Of a DNA stretch of 64,000 nt, positions 42,704-52,356 are shown piece by piece. This DNA is from Magnetovibrio sp. (lineage in GTDB: Bacteria; Pseudomonadota; Alphaproteobacteria; Rhodospirillales; Magnetovibrionaceae). Each line of letters starts with the position of its first letter. The first letter of the stretch is position 1. The stretch covers positions 62,001 to 126,000 of the forward strand of contig JAPHSY010000020.1 of assembly GCA_026196495.1 (NCBI GenBank). Reading direction: 5' to 3'. Below the pieces are notes generated by a model. That model was not told the DNA's origin. It did not search any database and worked only from the letters and a program-made list of their open reading frames with translations. Made by a program: the position numbers and the translations under genes.

Positions 42704-43372
42704 ATGCGCACGCTTTACCACAATTGGCTGTCACCCCATGCGCGCAAGGTACGTGTCGTTTTGGGGGAAAAAAAGCTGGACTTCGAACTGGAAGTTGAAA
42801 AAACCTGGGAACGCCGGGAAGCTTTTTTACGCCTCAATCCAGCGGGTGAAGTACCGGTTTTGGTGGAAACCAGTGGTGCGACTTTTTCCGGTGGACAGGT
42901 GATCTGTGAATACCTGAATGAAACCGTGACAGAACCGCCATTGATGGGCTTTAACCCGATTGAACGCGCCGAAGTGCGCCGTTTGTGCCACTGGTTTGAC
43001 GATAAATTTGAGCGTGAAGTGGTTCAAAATCTGGTTGGCGAAAAGGTGATGAAGCGGTTTTTGGGGCTTGGTTCCCCTGACAGTACGGCCATTCGTGCGG
43101 GTAAGACCAACATCAACCACCACTTAGCCTATATCAGCTATTTGGTGGAACGTCGTACTTGGTTGGCTGGTGACGCGTTCAGTTTGGCCGATGTCACGGC
43201 TGGGGCGCATTTATCGTGTGTGGACTATTTGGGTGATGTGCCTTGGACAAATCATCCACTGGCCAAAGATTGGTATGCCCGGATTAAATCGCGGCCAAGC
43301 TTTCGCACACTGCTGCACGACCACATACCCGGCGTGCCGCCCCCCAAACATTACAGTGATCTCGATTTTTAG
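42704..43372 (+). CDS. Glutathione S-transferase family protein
   Basis: 222 residues from the ATG at 42704, with AAGGA upstream. Thioredoxin-like N-terminal domain: MRTLYHNWLSPHARKVRVVLGEKKLDFELEVE, with NPAGEVPVLVETSGATFSGGQVICEYL containing the cis-Pro. All-helical C-terminal domain from about residue 85 (RRLCHWFDDKFEREVVQNLVGEKVMKRFLG; WLAGDAFSLADVTAGAHLSCVDYLG). It is probably a detoxification or stress GST; class not assigned. Its stop overlaps the convergent gene at 43369. Confidence 0.88.
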   Translation: MRTLYHNWLSPHARKVRVVLGEKKLDFELEVEKTWERREAFLRLNPAGEVPVLVETSGATFSGGQVICEYLNETVTEPPLMGFNPIERAEVRRLCHWFDDKFEREVVQNLVGEKVMKRFLGLGSPDSTAIRAGKTNINHHLAYISYLVERRTWLAGDAFSLADVTAGAHLSCVDYLGDVPWTNHPLAKDWYARIKSRPSFRTLLHDHIPGVPPPKHYSDLDF

Positions 43373-43908
43373 AGCTGCGTAGCAAAGCGTTCCAGCAAGT
43401 GCGCCAGTTCAACAATATCCTCACCCACTTTGGCCTTGGTGCTCCAATTGGGGTGGATGGCTTTGAGTTTGCGTTCTTGACGGATGCGCACCAGCCCGGT
43501 CATGGGATCGACAAAACCGAACATTTTTTGTGTTTTGGGATCATCTAACACTTTGATGAAGAAACCATTTTTGTTTTCAAAGGCATGACCCGCTTCTGGA
43601 ATGGCCTGGGATGCATCTGCATCGCCATAATCATATTCCACGGTGGCGAAGCAATCGAACAGTAAGTCTTCGGGGTCTACGTAAATCAGCTCTAGATTGA
43701 CGGAGGGACGTGGGTCTAAAGGGATGAGGTAATGATGGATGTATTCCTTGCAGATTCTGTCCAGCTTAACACACACCGAGCGTTTACCGTTTTCAGTGCG
43801 GATAACCACCGCACCTGAGCCAATTTCATGAGCCATACGGTATGATGGACCATCAGAGGCTTCAGTGTTGTTGAGAGGAAATTCAGGTGTTTCCAGATGG
43901 CTGGTCAT
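43369..43908 (-). CDS. Hypothetical protein
   Basis: About 179 residues from the ATG at 43908 (MTSHLETPEFPLNN); the frame extends five codons upstream to a TTG. It has a beta-rich middle (GSGAVVIRTENGKRSVCVKLDRI) and acidic loops (VEYDYGDADASQAIPEAGHAFENKNGFFIKVL). The end is helical (VGEDIVELAHLLERFATQL). I do not recognise it. No signal peptide. Confidence 0.6.
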   Translation of the reverse strand: MTSHLETPEFPLNNTEASDGPSYRMAHEIGSGAVVIRTENGKRSVCVKLDRICKEYIHHYLIPLDPRPSVNLELIYVDPEDLLFDCFATVEYDYGDADASQAIPEAGHAFENKNGFFIKVLDDPKTQKMFGFVDPMTGLVRIRQERKLKAIHPNWSTKAKVGEDIVELAHLLERFATQL

Positions 43909-43989
43909 TATGGCGGGGTCCAATTTTAGTTGCGCTGTTGCTAATATAAGATGGTTATGCCGTTGTTTCCAGAGGCACGGCGGATTTGT

Positions 43990-44760
43990 TTAATTCACAC
44001 CAGAATTGAGGTTGTGGATATTGACCCTAGCTACGCGGGCAGCATCACTGTCTGGTTCCAGTTCGATAACCTTCAACCAGTTATTCCGAGCCGGGTTTTT
44101 GCGCCCCATTAAACGATAGACATTTCCGCGTTCAAGCAAACCTTCCACATTGGTGGGTTGAATATCCAAAGCCCGATCCAGGTCCATCAATGCTAGGTCC
44201 AATTTGTCCAAGAATCGATACGCAGAGCCGCGCATCACTAGAACCTCTGGGTGTCCGGGATAGGCCCTCAAAACGGCAGTTAAATCGATTATGGCTTCGG
44301 CATATGCGCCTTGTATACCCATGGCTTGGGCGCGGGTGAAATGTGCGCCCATCAATTCGGGGTTGAGTTTCAGTGCATAATCTGCGGTGGCTGTAGCCCG
44401 TTCCAGCTTGTTAGCTGCGATCCAGGCACGGGCACTTTGCAGTAGCAACTTGGATTTGAAAACGGCATCGGCGCTGACTTCATCGGCCAGCTTTTCCAAT
44501 CCCTGGGCGGCTTCGTCCATGTGGCCGATGGCGATCAGAGCTGCCAAAGCACAATGGCGTGCCGGATGGCCACCCCCCAGGCCCTCCCAGGTTGTGGCAT
44601 CATCAAACGCTGCTTCGGGGTTGGTTTCGGTTAGGGCCATGCAGCCATGATAGTGTTGTTGCGCTTCGGCGATTGTTTCCGCCTTGGCCCCACTCATCTG
44701 TGCAATGGCCATACAGAATGCGATGGTAAGCCCAATGGGGACTTGTACGAAGCTTCTCAT
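43990..44760 (-). CDS. Secreted TPR-repeat protein
   Basis: 256 residues. A signal peptide is clear from the ATG at 44760 (VQVPIGLTIAFCMAIAQMSGAKA). The mature part is made of helical pairs; the TPR units LKLNPELMGAHFTRAQAMGIQGAYAEAI, DLTAVLRAYPGHPEVLVMRGSAYRFLD and DRALDIQPTNVEGLLERGNVYRLMG are recognisable. It probably serves as a periplasmic protein-interaction module. It is divergent from the epimerase-like gene at 44810. Confidence 0.82.
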   Translation of the reverse strand: MRSFVQVPIGLTIAFCMAIAQMSGAKAETIAEAQQHYHGCMALTETNPEAAFDDATTWEGLGGGHPARHCALAALIAIGHMDEAAQGLEKLADEVSADAVFKSKLLLQSARAWIAANKLERATATADYALKLNPELMGAHFTRAQAMGIQGAYAEAIIDLTAVLRAYPGHPEVLVMRGSAYRFLDKLDLALMDLDRALDIQPTNVEGLLERGNVYRLMGRKNPARNNWLKVIELEPDSDAARVARVNIHNLNSGVN

Positions 44761-44809
44761 GTTGTCTAAAGTCGTATCAGCGCTCACAAAATGCAAGGCC
44801 AACTTTTAT

Positions 44810-45694
44810 ATGACTATGAAAACTCCACATTTGTTTTGTTTTGGCCTTGGCTATTCGGCCAGCTGGCTTGCGCGCGATTTGATTCGTCAAGGTTGGCAGG
44901 TGAGTGGTACGCACCGCAATGGTGATGGGGCGGATATGGATGGGGCAAAGCTGTATACATTTGATCGTGAACATCCGCTCGAAGACTTCAAAGCAGCCTT
45001 TGAAGGCGTTACCCATGTCTTGCTGTCTGTTCCTCCCGATGGTGCCGGAGACCCGGTATTGGATTTACATGGTGATGATCTGGCCGGTCTGGTCGATCAA
45101 CTTGATTGGGTTGGCTATCTGTCCACCGTGGGGGTTTATGGAGATACGGGCGGCAAGCCAGTAACGGAAACGTCGCGTTTGTTGCCAAGTCAGGAACGCT
45201 CACGTTTTCGCGGTCTGGCGGAAACGCGCTGGCAAAATTTGGCGGCGCGGGCGCAAATGGCGTTGCATGTGTTTCGTTTAGCTGGAATTTATGGACCTGG
45301 ACGCAGCCCTTTGGATAAAGTGCGTGCAGGTCGGGCGCAACGCATTCACCATCCCGGTCATTTGTTTTCACGCATCCATGTGATGGACATTGCGAATGTC
45401 TTGATGGCATCTATGGCGAAGCCCAATCCCGGTGGTGTTTATAATGTTTGTGATGATGATCCCGCCGAACCCAGTGCGGTGATCAAATTTGCTTGTGAGT
45501 TGTTGGGGGCCGAAGTGCCTGATGAAATTCCTTATGAGCAAGCGCTTTCGCAAATGTCACCTATGGCCCAAACCTTTTGGGCTGATAACCGCCTGGTGAT
45601 CAATGACCGCATCAAGGATGAGCTGGGCGTGAAACTGGATTACCCCGATTATAAATCGGGGCTCCAGGCAGTCTTGGCGGTAGAAGGGATGTAA
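44810..45694 (+). CDS. NAD(P)-dependent epimerase/dehydratase-like protein (YeeZ type)
   Basis: About 294 residues of the extended SDR fold. The nucleotide-binding start reads HLFCFGLGYSASWLARDLI rather than GxxGxxG, a variant seen in YeeZ/YbjS-like proteins. Further motifs are VTHVLLSVPPDG, YLSTVGVYGD, VFRLAGIYGPGRSPLDKVRAG and the late YNVCDDDPAEPSAVI. ATG at 44810 is chosen over 44816. Substrate not predicted. Confidence 0.85.
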   Translation: MTMKTPHLFCFGLGYSASWLARDLIRQGWQVSGTHRNGDGADMDGAKLYTFDREHPLEDFKAAFEGVTHVLLSVPPDGAGDPVLDLHGDDLAGLVDQLDWVGYLSTVGVYGDTGGKPVTETSRLLPSQERSRFRGLAETRWQNLAARAQMALHVFRLAGIYGPGRSPLDKVRAGRAQRIHHPGHLFSRIHVMDIANVLMASMAKPNPGGVYNVCDDDPAEPSAVIKFACELLGAEVPDEIPYEQALSQMSPMAQTFWADNRLVINDRIKDELGVKLDYPDYKSGLQAVLAVEGM

Positions 45695-45700
45695 TCTCGC

Positions 45701-46351
45701 TTATAGTGCAACCATCTCAAACTTGTCGGTGTTTGGGTTGTAGCGTGACAATTCCCCTTGGGCGATATCCAGATACCAACCGTGGATTTCCAGCTCACCG
45801 GCATCAACTTTTTCCTTCACAAAAGGGAACGTCATGAGGTTTTCCAAGGAAACCAATACTGATTGACGCTCGCAGCAGCGATCCAATTCGGCACCTTCAG
45901 CGCCTGGGTTCTTTTGCTTCGCCAGTTCGTAGCCCTTGTTGATAATGGATGTCCATTGCGGTACAAACTGACCACCAACGGGACTGCCTTCCTGGCCGGA
46001 AACCATGGCCTTCACACCTGCACAATGGGCGTGGCCACACACCACGATATTTTTGATCCCAAGGCCGTTAATGGCGAATTCGATGGCGGTTGATGTACCG
46101 TGGTAGCTGACGTCACCGCCCTCTTGATAGGGCGGCACCACGTTGGCAACGTTGCGAATGGAAAAAATATCGCCGGGATCGGCTTGCAGCATGATAGCCG
46201 GATCAACGCGGGAATCGGCACAGGCAATGACCAAGGCTTTTGGGCTTTGGCCTTCCGTCACCAAGCGCTGATAGAGTTCTTTGTTTTCTTCAAAGAAACG
46301 TTCATGGAACGTCTTGAAACCGGAAACAAGTTTATCGATAGCAGCGTTCAC
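45701..46351 (-). CDS. Beta-class carbonic anhydrase
   Basis: Converts CO2 and bicarbonate. 216 residues from GTG 46351, with GAGGGAG about 8 bases upstream; the frame extends to a TTG at 46372. Zinc ligands and the catalytic pair are in VIACADSRVDPAIML (Cys, and the Asp-Arg dyad) and VVCGHAHCAGVKAM (His and Cys). The end HGWYLDIAQGELSRYNPNTDKFEMV is typical. Useful for an autotroph; no carboxysome genes nearby. Confidence 0.95.
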   Translation of the reverse strand: MNAAIDKLVSGFKTFHERFFEENKELYQRLVTEGQSPKALVIACADSRVDPAIMLQADPGDIFSIRNVANVVPPYQEGGDVSYHGTSTAIEFAINGLGIKNIVVCGHAHCAGVKAMVSGQEGSPVGGQFVPQWTSIINKGYELAKQKNPGAEGAELDRCCERQSVLVSLENLMTFPFVKEKVDAGELEIHGWYLDIAQGELSRYNPNTDKFEMVAL

Positions 46352-46376
46352 GGTGCATACTCCCTCTGACAAGACA

Positions 46377-47165
46377 TCACTCTTCGATGTCGATAAGTAA
46401 ATTCCCCAATGTACGCGTCAGGCGTTTTAGATCGCCGTCTGTCGACAAACGATGATCGCCGTTCTTTATGAACTGGATTTCCACATCGTCTGAGGCCAAG
46501 GCATCTTGGATTTTCAGGGCCGTTTTCCACGGCACATCGGCATCCTGCATGCCTTGGATTAAGCGTACTGGCATTTGAATATTCAGTGGTTCGCGCAAAA
46601 GCAAATGATTTTTGCCGTCCTCAATCAGAAGCTTGGAAATTATATATGGATCATTAGGGTCATAGTCATTGGGAACCGCCACCTGGCCTTTGTCCATCAG
46701 TGTTTCACGTTGTTCAGCGGTTAGTTCTTCCCACATCAAATCTTCCGTAAAATCAGGGGCCGCAGCCAAACCTAAAAAGGCTTTTAGACGTTTGGGACGA
46801 TCACGCGCCGTCAGTAAACCAACCCAGCCGCCCATGGAACTGCCGACCAAGACCTGCGGGCCTTTGGTTAAAGTGTCCAGGACATACAGGGTATCTTGAG
46901 CCCAATCACTAATGCAGGTTTTTTCGAACGTACCGGATGATTGGCCGTGGCCGGTGTAGTCGAATCGCAAAAAGCTTCGACCTTCAGTTTTGCACCACGC
47001 TTCCAGGGCGAGTGCTTTCGAACCTTCCATATCGGAACGTAGGCCCCCGCAGAAAATAACCCCGGTGGGTTTGGTGGAATCGCGCGCTGGTGTTGCGTGA
47101 AAAGCGATTTTCGCTCCATCACCGCGTGTGCTAAATTGTGGTGAATTGATTGAAGGGGCTTGCAT
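46377..47165 (-). CDS. Alpha/beta hydrolase
   Basis: 262 residues from the ATG at 47165. The nucleophile elbow is VLVGSSMGGWVGLLTA. The oxyanion/early motif is GVIFCGGLRSDMEGSKALALEAWCKTEGRSFLRFDYTGHGQSSG, and the late His is in NGDHRLS, with an Asp near QDADVPWK. It resembles ABHD10-type thioesterase/depalmitoylase-like hydrolases. It lies 25 bases from the carbonic anhydrase gene on the same strand. Confidence 0.87.
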   Translation of the reverse strand: MQAPSINSPQFSTRGDGAKIAFHATPARDSTKPTGVIFCGGLRSDMEGSKALALEAWCKTEGRSFLRFDYTGHGQSSGTFEKTCISDWAQDTLYVLDTLTKGPQVLVGSSMGGWVGLLTARDRPKRLKAFLGLAAAPDFTEDLMWEELTAEQRETLMDKGQVAVPNDYDPNDPYIISKLLIEDGKNHLLLREPLNIQMPVRLIQGMQDADVPWKTALKIQDALASDDVEIQFIKNGDHRLSTDGDLKRLTRTLGNLLIDIEE

Positions 47166-47237
47166 TTCCCTGGACACCTCACTTATGACCTGCAACCATT
47201 GTTCTTTGCATTTGCAGGAACAATGTATAAAGGGGCG

Positions 47238-48512
47238 ATGAACATTTCTGCAAACCATAACATCCTTTGTCCAAAGGCCAAACGTTCACCGGACACGAAA
47301 ACCACAGGCGGCGGAACTGCGTCGAAAGACGCCGCACCTGTGACGGTGCTGCAAGTGCTGCCCGCTTTGGGCGGCAGCGGTGGGGTTGAACGTGGCACAG
47401 TTGAGGTCGCAGGCTCAATCCATGATGCGGGATGGCGCTCGTTGGTCGCCAGCAATGGTGGGGAGCGCGTCTACCAATTGCAACGTGCCAACGCTGAACA
47501 TTTTGAATTGCCACTGCATTCCAAGAATCCATTCACCATCTACGCCAACATCGCCAAGTTGGAAAAACTGATCAAGGACGAGGGTGTGGATATCGTTCAT
47601 GCCCGTTCCCGTGCCCCGGCGTGGAGTGCCTATTACGCTTGTATACGCACCGGTACGCCCTTTATCACCACATTTCATGGGACTTATAGCGTCGGTAACG
47701 CCTTGAAAAGGGCCTACAATTCTGTGATGACCAAGGGTGAACGCATTATCGCCATTTCGCGCTTTATTGCGGGGCATTTGAAACAAACCTACGGTGCACC
47801 GGGTGATAAAATCCGCGTGATTCACCGCGGTGTCGATTTGGACAGCTTCAATCCCGGCTTGGTCAGTGTTGAACGGGTGGTGAAGCTGGCCAACCATTGG
47901 CGCTTGGAAGATGGCTATCCGGTGGTGATGTTGCCGGGGCGTTTGACCCGTTGGAAAGGCCAAACAGTCTTTATCGAAGCCATTGCGGCATTGAAACGCA
48001 AAGATATTCGCTGTGTCCTGGTGGGTTCCGATCAAGGGCGTACAGCGTATCGCAAAGAATTGGAACGCTTGATTGAAGCCAATGATTTATCGGGTGTGGT
48101 GCGCATCGTTGATCATTGTAACGATATGCCAGCGGCATACATGTTGGCTGATGTGGTGGTGTCGGCGTCAACGGATCCGGAAGCCTTTGGGCGTGTGGTG
48201 GTTGAGGCCCAAGCCCTGGGGCGCCCTGTTGTTGCCCCGGATCACGGTGGGGCATGCGAGACCATTGTTGATCGTGATACCGGCTGGTTGTTTGCTGCCG
48301 GTGATAAAGAGGCACTGGCTTTGGCATTGCGCGAAGCGTTGGAATTGGACGAAGCGGGCCGCCAGGCCTATTCAGACCGCGCGATCGCCAGTGTAAGCGA
48401 GAATTTCTCCAAAACCACCATGTGTGACAAGACCTTGGATGTGTACCGCGAAGTGTTGGCTGATCACGCAATGGATAAGGACGGGTGTGTGAAAGAGGGT
48501 AAGGATTCGTGA
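47238..48512 (+). CDS. Glycosyltransferase family 4
   Basis: GT-B glycosyltransferase of the GT4 family, probably for LPS or capsule. About 424 residues from the ATG at 47238 (AAGGGG upstream). Typical parts: GGVERGTVEVAGSIHDAGWRS at the acceptor side, RVIHRGVDLDSFNPG, PGRLTRWKGQTVFIEAIAALKRKDIRCVLVG, and the EAFGRVVVEAQALGRPVVAPDHGG donor motif. The start of the next glycosyltransferase overlaps its stop by 4 bases, so the two are cotranscribed. Confidence 0.92.
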   Translation: MNISANHNILCPKAKRSPDTKTTGGGTASKDAAPVTVLQVLPALGGSGGVERGTVEVAGSIHDAGWRSLVASNGGERVYQLQRANAEHFELPLHSKNPFTIYANIAKLEKLIKDEGVDIVHARSRAPAWSAYYACIRTGTPFITTFHGTYSVGNALKRAYNSVMTKGERIIAISRFIAGHLKQTYGAPGDKIRVIHRGVDLDSFNPGLVSVERVVKLANHWRLEDGYPVVMLPGRLTRWKGQTVFIEAIAALKRKDIRCVLVGSDQGRTAYRKELERLIEANDLSGVVRIVDHCNDMPAAYMLADVVVSASTDPEAFGRVVVEAQALGRPVVAPDHGGACETIVDRDTGWLFAAGDKEALALALREALELDEAGRQAYSDRAIASVSENFSKTTMCDKTLDVYREVLADHAMDKDGCVKEGKDS

Positions 48513-49456
48513 ACGCGTCACAAGAACGTATTCTTGTCATTAAGCTGGGCGCCTTGGGGGATTTTGTTCAAGCGTTGGGCCCTGCAGCCGCTATCCGCAA
48601 ACATCATGCAGCTGCAAATATTACATTGTTGACCACCAAGCCTTATGTAGCCTTGGCGAAGGCTTCAGGATTGTTTGATGATGTCTGGGTAGATGAATTT
48701 CGTCCCAAACCTTGGCAAATCGGCAAGGTGCGCGCTTTAAGCCGCTTATTGAAGTCAGGGGATTTTACCCGGGTTTACGATCTGCAGACCTCGGATCGTT
48801 CCAGTTCTTATTTCCGCTTGTTTGGATGGGGAAAACGTCCCGAATGGTCAGGTATTGCGCGCAGGTGCTCGCATCCTCATGCCAACCCAGAGCGTGACAA
48901 TATGCACACCATTGAACGCCAAGCCGAACAACTGGCGATGGCCGGTATTGTTGATGTGCCCATGCCGGATTTGAGTTTTGCCACCAAGGATGTGTCACAA
49001 TTTGGGATTGAAAAGCCCTTTGCCCTACTGGTGCCGGGTGGGGCTCCCCATCGTCCGGCTAAGCGTTGGCCGGTGGAACGCTTTGTTGAATTGGCAAATC
49101 ATCTCTATGCCGAAGGCATCACACCTGTGTTGTTGGGTGCGCGTGCTGAACAAGCCATCATGTCGATGATTGAACGTGAAGCCCCGGGCACGGTGAACCT
49201 CTGTGCCAAGACGGATTTTGTCGAAATTGCGGTACTGGCGCGTACGGCTGCGCTGGCGGTGGGCAATGATACCGGGCCAATGCACATGATTTCATTGGCT
49301 GGCTGTCCCAGTGTGGTTTTGTATTCCCATGACAGCAATCCGGCCTTGTGTGCCCAACGTGGCCCCAGTGTTGAAATCTTGCGCAAACCCAGCCTGGAAG
49401 AACTTACACAAGCCGAGGTTTGGAACGCGGCACGACGGATTGCGCCCCTGTCTTAG
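48509..49456 (+). CDS. Glycosyltransferase family 9 (heptosyltransferase-like)
   Basis: 315 residues of the GT9 family, which transfers heptose or related sugars in the LPS core. GTG start at 48509, overlapping the preceding stop. Features: ERILVIKLGALGDFVQALGPAAAIRKHH at the N-terminus, LLVPGGAPHRPAKRWPVERFVELAN and AVGNDTGPMHMISLAGCPSVVLY, which is the family signature. The two glycosyltransferases together suggest lipopolysaccharide core assembly. Confidence 0.92.
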   Translation: MNASQERILVIKLGALGDFVQALGPAAAIRKHHAAANITLLTTKPYVALAKASGLFDDVWVDEFRPKPWQIGKVRALSRLLKSGDFTRVYDLQTSDRSSSYFRLFGWGKRPEWSGIARRCSHPHANPERDNMHTIERQAEQLAMAGIVDVPMPDLSFATKDVSQFGIEKPFALLVPGGAPHRPAKRWPVERFVELANHLYAEGITPVLLGARAEQAIMSMIEREAPGTVNLCAKTDFVEIAVLARTAALAVGNDTGPMHMISLAGCPSVVLYSHDSNPALCAQRGPSVEILRKPSLEELTQAEVWNAARRIAPLS

Positions 49457-49500
49457 AGCCCCCCTTTAACGCGTCTTGGCCATCCCCTGAAAGACGTGCC

Positions 49501-49529
49501 TTGACAGGACGCGGTTTCCCCTTACATTC
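49501..49529 (+). promoter_or_regulatory. Sigma70-type promoter before thrS
   Basis: TTGACA (49501-49506), a 17-base spacer and TACATT (49524-49529). A CCCC-N7-CCGGGG dyad overlaps its downstream part. Confidence 0.5.
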
Positions 49530-49576
49530 CGGGGTTTCGAAACGTTTTCTATACGCTCTTTTCAAGGCACACATCC

Positions 49577-51496
49577 ATGGTAAAGCTGACACTTCCCGAC
49601 GGAACATCCCGCGAATACGACGCCCCGGTCACGGGTGCCGACGTGGCCGCCGATATCGGTCCGGGACTGGCCAAAGCCGCTTTGGCGGTTAAAATCAACG
49701 GTGAAATGGCGGATTTAAGCCTGCCCATCACCGAAGATGTCGATTTTGCCATCGTCACCGCCAAGGATGAAGAGGCCCTGGAGCTATTGCGTCACGATGC
49801 CGCCCACGTGATGGCCGAAGCGGTGCAAGAGCTCTATCCCGAAGTCCAAGTGACCATCGGACCGGCCATCGAAAATGGCTTTTACTATGACTTCGCGCGT
49901 TCTGAGCCGTTCACGCCCGAAGATATGCAAGCCATTGAAAAGCGAATGCATGAAATTGTTGCGCGCGATGAGGAAATTGTGCGCGAAGTGTGGAATCGCC
50001 AAGATGCCATCAATTTCTTCAAAGAAAAGGGTGAGCACTACAAAGCGCAAATCATCGAAGCTATCCCCGGTGATGAAGATATTCGCATGTATCGCCAAGG
50101 CAATTTCATCGATCTGTGCCGTGGCCCCCACTTGCCGTCGACGGGCAAATTGGGCAAGGCGTTCAAATTGATGAAACTGGCCGGTGCGTATTGGCGTGGT
50201 GATTCCAACAACGAAATGTTGCAACGGATTTACGGCACGGCGTGGGCGGATAAGAAGCAGCTTAAAGCTTATCTTCACATGCTTGAAGAAGCCGAAAAGC
50301 GTGATCACCGCCGTTTGGGCCGTGAAATGTCGCTGTTTCATCTTCAAGATGTGGCCCAGGGTTCCGTGTTCTGGCATCCCAAAGGTTGGACCATGTACCG
50401 CGCCGTTCAGAACTACATGCGCCAACGCCTGGAAGCTGAAAACTACGTTGAGGTGAACACCCCGCAAATGGTCGATCGCACCTTGTGGGAAGATTCCGGG
50501 CACTGGGAAAAATTCCGCGAGAACATGTTCATTGCCGAATCGGAAGACCGCATGTTGGCGATTAAGCCAATGAACTGCCCGTGTCACGTTCAGATTTTCA
50601 AGCAAGGCACCACCAGTTATCGCGACCTGCCGTTGCGCATGGCGGAATTTGGTTCTTGCGCCCGAAATGAGCCGTCCGGCGCTTTGCACGGACTAATGCG
50701 TGTGCGTGCCTTTGTGCAAGATGATGCGCATATTTTTTGTACCGAAGACCAAATCAAATCGGAAACCAAAGAATTCATCCGCCTGCTGACGTCGATCTAC
50801 AAAGATTTCGGCTTTGAAGATTTCATTATCAAATTTTCTGATCGCCCGGAAAAACGCGCTGGTTCCAACGAAACTTGGGACAAAGCTGAAAATGCATTGC
50901 GTGAAGCATCCGAAGCCGCGGGTGTGGAAATGACGCTGAACCCCGGTGAAGGTGCCTTCTATGGTCCGAAACTGGAATTCGTTCTGCGTGATGCCATTGG
51001 CCGTGATTGGCAGTGTGGCACATTGCAGGTGGACTTCGTTCTGCCTGAACGTTTGGATGCATCCTTCGTGGGTGAAGATGGTGAAAAACACCGCCCGGTG
51101 ATGTTGCACCGCGCGATTCTGGGCTCTTTTGAACGGTTCTTAGGGATTTTAATCGAAAACTACGCGGGCCGTTTGCCCATGTGGTTGGCTCCGGTTCAAG
51201 CCGTGGTGACGACCATTACGTCGGATGCCGATGGCTATGCAGCCGAGGTCTTTGAGGCCCTAAAATCCGCAGGAATCCGCGCAGAATTGGATGTTCGAAA
51301 CGAAAAGATCAACTACAAAATCCGCGAGCACAGTCACAAGAAAGTGCCTGCGATTTTTGTTGTGGGTAAACGCGAAGCCGAAGAAGGCAAAGTTGCCGTG
51401 CGTCGTCTTGGCGGAAAAGATCAAGAAATCCTTGCGCTTGCAGAGGCAATTGATATCCTCTCGGCAGAAGCAAAAGGCCCGCTCGCCGGGAGCTAA
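49577..51496 (+). CDS. thrS: Threonyl-tRNA synthetase
   Basis: 639 residues, normal length. Order: TGS domain 1-60 ([15 protein letters not shown]), editing domain about 65-225 with [11 protein letters not shown] and the [20 protein letters not shown] motif, then the class II catalytic core ([93 protein letters not shown]) and the C-terminal anticodon-binding domain ([11 protein letters not shown]...). The zinc-binding Cys in MNCPCHVQ is present. infC follows, as in most bacteria. Confidence 0.97.
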   Translation: MVKLTLPDGTSREYDAPVTGADVAADIGPGLAKAALAVKINGEMADLSLPITEDVDFAIVTAKDEEALELLRHDAAHVMAEAVQELYPEVQVTIGPAIENGFYYDFARSEPFTPEDMQAIEKRMHEIVARDEEIVREVWNRQDAINFFKEKGEHYKAQIIEAIPGDEDIRMYRQGNFIDLCRGPHLPSTGKLGKAFKLMKLAGAYWRGDSNNEMLQRIYGTAWADKKQLKAYLHMLEEAEKRDHRRLGREMSLFHLQDVAQGSVFWHPKGWTMYRAVQNYMRQRLEAENYVEVNTPQMVDRTLWEDSGHWEKFRENMFIAESEDRMLAIKPMNCPCHVQIFKQGTTSYRDLPLRMAEFGSCARNEPSGALHGLMRVRAFVQDDAHIFCTEDQIKSETKEFIRLLTSIYKDFGFEDFIIKFSDRPEKRAGSNETWDKAENALREASEAAGVEMTLNPGEGAFYGPKLEFVLRDAIGRDWQCGTLQVDFVLPERLDASFVGEDGEKHRPVMLHRAILGSFERFLGILIENYAGRLPMWLAPVQAVVTTITSDADGYAAEVFEALKSAGIRAELDVRNEKINYKIREHSHKKVPAIFVVGKREAEEGKVAVRRLGGKDQEILALAEAIDILSAEAKGPLAGS

Positions 51497-51574
51497 GGCC
51501 GCTTAAATATAAAAAACCTTAAGCACTGTGTTTTGAAGCGCGTTCCGGATGCGCATTACTGTAGGAGAAGGGCC

Positions 51575-52111
51575 ATCGCCCGCCCACCATTTAATAAAAA
51601 ACCGACCATCGAAGGACCGCGCGTAAACGAGCGCATCACCGTAACAGAAGTTCGCCTTGTCGGACCCGACGGAGAGATGATCGGCGTTAAGCCCACCCAA
51701 GAAGCAATCGACATCGCAGCCGATCACGGCTTGGATTTGGTTGAGGTTTCCCCCAACGCAGAGCCCCCGGTGTGCAAAATCCTCGACTATGGCAAGTACA
51801 AGTACGAGGAACAGAAAAAGCGCAACGAGGCGAAGAAGAAGCAAAAGGTCGTTTCGATCAAAGAGATCAAAATGCGCCCTGGCATCGATACTCATGACTA
51901 TGAGACCAAGATGAAGGCCGCACGCAAGTTCTTGGATCACGGCGACAAGGTCAAAGTCACCATCCGCTTCCGCGGTCGTGAAATGGCTCACCAAGATTTG
52001 GGTCTTAAAGTCTTGGAACGCATGCGCGAAGAACTGGGTGAAACCATCAAGGTTGAACAAATGCCCAAATCCGAAGGCCGCATGATGACCATGGTGGTCT
52101 CGCCAAAATAA
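51575..52111 (+). CDS. infC: Translation initiation factor IF-3, with ATC start codon
   Basis: Ribosome-binding initiation factor that checks the start codon. The conserved start reads ATC GCC CGC CCA (fM-ARPPFNKKPTIEGPRVNERI), with AGGAG 7 bases upstream. No ATG, GTG or TTG start fits: an in-frame TTG at 51533 adds unconserved residues. ATC/ATT/ATA starts are a known feature of infC, because IF-3 itself discriminates against them and so limits its own synthesis. 178 residues: N-terminal EVRLVGPDGEMIGVKPTQEAIDIAADHGLDLVEVSPNAEPPVC and C-terminal VVSIKEIKMRPGIDTHDYETKMKAARKFL domains are complete. A strong terminator follows; rpmI-rplT are 5.5 kb away. Confidence 0.94.
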   Translation: MARPPFNKKPTIEGPRVNERITVTEVRLVGPDGEMIGVKPTQEAIDIAADHGLDLVEVSPNAEPPVCKILDYGKYKYEEQKKRNEAKKKQKVVSIKEIKMRPGIDTHDYETKMKAARKFLDHGDKVKVTIRFRGREMAHQDLGLKVLERMREELGETIKVEQMPKSEGRMMTMVVSPK

Positions 52112-52140
52112 GGCTGATACACCTGTTACAATAATTAAAA

Positions 52141-52176
52141 AACCCCCGCTCAAATCTGAGCGGGGGTTTTTGTTTT
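52141..52176 (+). terminator. Terminator after infC
   Basis: Perfect 12-bp stem AACCCCCGCTCA/TGAGCGGGGGTT (52141-52152 and 52157-52168) with a 4-base loop and T-run. Confidence 0.9.
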
Positions 52177-52356
52177 AAAAGTTCACTTTGGAGAAAATAA
52201 TCCTATCTCTAGGAAATACCCCGACTGATTTTGGTCAATTACGTGCATCTGGAAATTTGTATGGTGGATGCCCTGGACGGTTGCGCTTTGAGAGTGGAGA
52301 AAGCCTGGGGAACCGTCTTACATAAACAAAACATAATATTAGACCAGGGAAAAGCT

